NCBI GenBank assembly: GCA_023250385.1
Contig: JAHFAU010000040.1
Location: 1-13,308, forward strand
Reading direction: 5' to 3'
Origin: Anaerolineales bacterium
GTDB taxonomy: Bacteria; Chloroflexota; Anaerolineae; Anaerolineales; E44-bin32
Length of the DNA stretch: 13,308 nt
In this document: one piece after another, positions 12,128-13,308 of the stretch
Layout: every line of letters starts with the position of its first letter
Numbering within the stretch: position 1 is the stretch's first letter
Notes under the pieces: model-generated
Told to the model about the DNA's origin: nothing
The model's input: the letters and a program-made list of their open reading frames with translations, nothing else
Database searches by the model: none
Translations under genes and position numbers: made by a program

Positions 12128-13308
12128 GGTCGGCGGCCAACCGCAGCACACTAATTCCAAGCTCCCGCGCCCTGGCCGGGGTGCCCCCTTCCAGCAAGAC
12201 GACCGCCACTTCGTCTCGCGGCCCAAACCCGACAAACCAGCCGAGCGATCCGGATCCGCTTAGGGCCTGCACTTCGTATCCCCTAAATCCATCTCCATAA
12301 TCGATCAGACTGTCGAGGGTCCGCTGGGCCTCGCTCGGAGGCAAAACTGGGAGTGCGGCATCGAGCGCCGGCAGGAGCTGCCAGTCCCCTGGCGTGGGCC
12401 CGACCGCCGCAACCAGGGTAAGCCCGGGTCGCACCCCTGCTCCGGTCAGCACCGAGAATGCTCGGGCCAGTTGGAGTGGGGTGACCGTTAGCTCTGCTTG
12501 CCCGACCGCCGCCAAGCGGGGGTTTTCGAATGCGATCGTCGGAAGCTCGGAGGCCCCCTCCAAGCGGATTTGAGGTGGCTCGAGCAGGCCGAAGGCCTCC
12601 AGCGCTCGCAGGACCCCTTCCGAGCCCATCCTTTCCCCGAGCGCCGCGAATGGGCCGGGACAGGCCAGCGCGAGGGCGGTCTCCCAATTCGGCTCGTCTT
12701 GCGGCTCCACGGGGCGCTCGCACGCGAGGTTCCGATCGAAGACGGTCACCAGGCTGAACAAATCCGGCGCGGGTAGTTCCACTTCGATCAATCCGTTCGA
12801 CGTGCCCCAGGCAAACAGAAGCGGCGCCAACGTCATGCCGGGCTGATATTGCCCCTGGGTCGCGCGATTTAGCAACGGCCCGTCGGTCCGAACGACCAGT
12901 TCCGGCCACTCCTGGTCCAGCGTATTTGGGTCGAAGCTCGGCGCAGAGGCCATTGCGAGGATGGCGCCGGACCGCGCGTCCACGACGACCAGCGCGCCCC
13001 GCTGGCCAGCCAGTTGATCGGCCGAAGCACGCTGCAACTCGGAATTGAGCGTAAGCCTTAGATGGTACCCTGCCGGCGGTCTACCATAGACCAGCTCGCT
13101 CCACCAGATCATGAGCGGGTCGGGGCCGATCTCCCCCCGCAGAAAGCCATCCACACTGGTCTCGAGACCCGCCTGCCCGTAGTGGCTGGAATCGTATCCA
13201 GTGACCGGAGCGCTCGCCGGGTCGTAGTAGATCCGCCGGAATGACCCGGTCGTGCCGACCGAGGCGGCCAAAGCAACTCCATCCCAGTCAAGGATGGAGC
13301 CGCGCTGC
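12102..13308 (-). CDS. Penicillin-binding protein-like transpeptidase homologue, active site degenerate (5' end missing)
   Basis: The visible 401 residues, open to the right edge, follow class B PBP (PbpA/PBP2) architecture. The dimerisation start RGSILDWDGVALA, the linker YHLRLTLNSELQRASADQL, GALVVVDARSGAILAMASAP, PLLNRATQGQYQPG, TVTPLQLARAFSVLTGAGV and GWFVGFGPRDEVAVVLLEGG all align with the family. The three catalytic motifs do not. PGSTFK reads PGMTLA, so Met at 12834-12836 replaces the nucleophilic Ser and Ala at 12825-12827 replaces the Lys. SxN reads ACP (12657-12665) and KTG reads LSG (12255-12263). The frame is intact, which argues against recent decay. It is probably a non-catalytic paralogue acting as a scaffold or regulator in wall synthesis, possibly beside an FtsW/RodA gene outside the window. 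Any signal anchor would lie upstream, beyond the edge. The rpsP promoter overlaps its 3' end. Confidence 0.85.
   Translation of the reverse strand, partial: QRGSILDWDGVALAASVGTTGSFRRIYYDPASAPVTGYDSSHYGQAGLETSVDGFLRGEIGPDPLMIWWSELVYGRPPAGYHLRLTLNSELQRASADQLAGQRGALVVVDARSGAILAMASAPSFDPNTLDQEWPELVVRTDGPLLNRATQGQYQPGMTLAPLLFAWGTSNGLIEVELPAPDLFSLVTVFDRNLACERPVEPQDEPNWETALALACPGPFAALGERMGSEGVLRALEAFGLLEPPQIRLEGASELPTIAFENPRLAAVGQAELTVTPLQLARAFSVLTGAGVRPGLTLVAAVGPTPGDWQLLPALDAALPVLPPSEAQRTLDSLIDYGDGFRGYEVQALSGSGSLGWFVGFGPRDEVAVVLLEGGTPARARELGISVLRLAADLDLTSRDG

Noticed and set aside
12118..12909. Alternative frames opposite and across the PBP-like gene, including a 208-codon minus-strand frame at 12283-12909
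   Set aside because: They are Arg/Gly/Ala-rich shadows of the PBP-like frame, which alone carries consistent family motifs.

Overview
The window is about 13.3 kb of GC-rich, densely packed bacterial chromosome carrying mostly core housekeeping genes. Three features point towards Chloroflexota, with Actinomycetota as the less likely alternative: RecG has a long N-terminal domain, ribosomal protein L28 is the four-cysteine zinc type, and a SepIVA/DivIVA-like coiled-coil protein follows coaD. That placement is an inference from protein character and gene order. No mobile element, tRNA, rRNA or CRISPR array is visible.

Left to right: (1) a GAF-domain sensor histidine kinase of the NarL/DegS class on the minus strand, cut by the left edge; (2) a divergent intergenic region with a well-formed promoter that makes rpe apparently leaderless; (3) rpe (+) converging on rpmB (-) across a bidirectional hairpin; (4) a tight plus-strand run, yloU/Asp23 - DAK2 protein (FakA-like) - DegV protein (FakB-like) - recG - coaD, with overlapping or nearly touching genes, then a separately promoted SepIVA-like gene and a terminator; (5) a convergent minus-strand run that in transcription order reads class B penicillin-binding-protein homologue (5' end beyond the right edge) - rpsP - khpA - rimM - Roadblock/LC7 protein - pyrG.

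The order rpe - rpmB(opposite) - yloU - yloV - recG matches the well-known Bacillus subtilis arrangement, so this is old conserved synteny. FakA and FakB proteins together phosphorylate fatty acids, and a FakB-type gene sits directly behind the FakA-type gene here. rpsP-khpA-rimM is a classical ribosome-biogenesis cluster, and pyrG supplies CTP.

No obviously new multi-gene system stands out. The strongest unusual signals are: the PBP-like protein, which keeps the fold but has lost all three active-site motifs; a DegV/FakB protein, and a matching change in its FakA, with substitutions at conserved ligand and kinase-contact positions; a structured leader of about 120 nt with a perfect 13-bp hairpin before rpsP; a strong hairpin before pyrG; an acidic in-frame repeat linker in RecG; and a leaderless rpe promoter.
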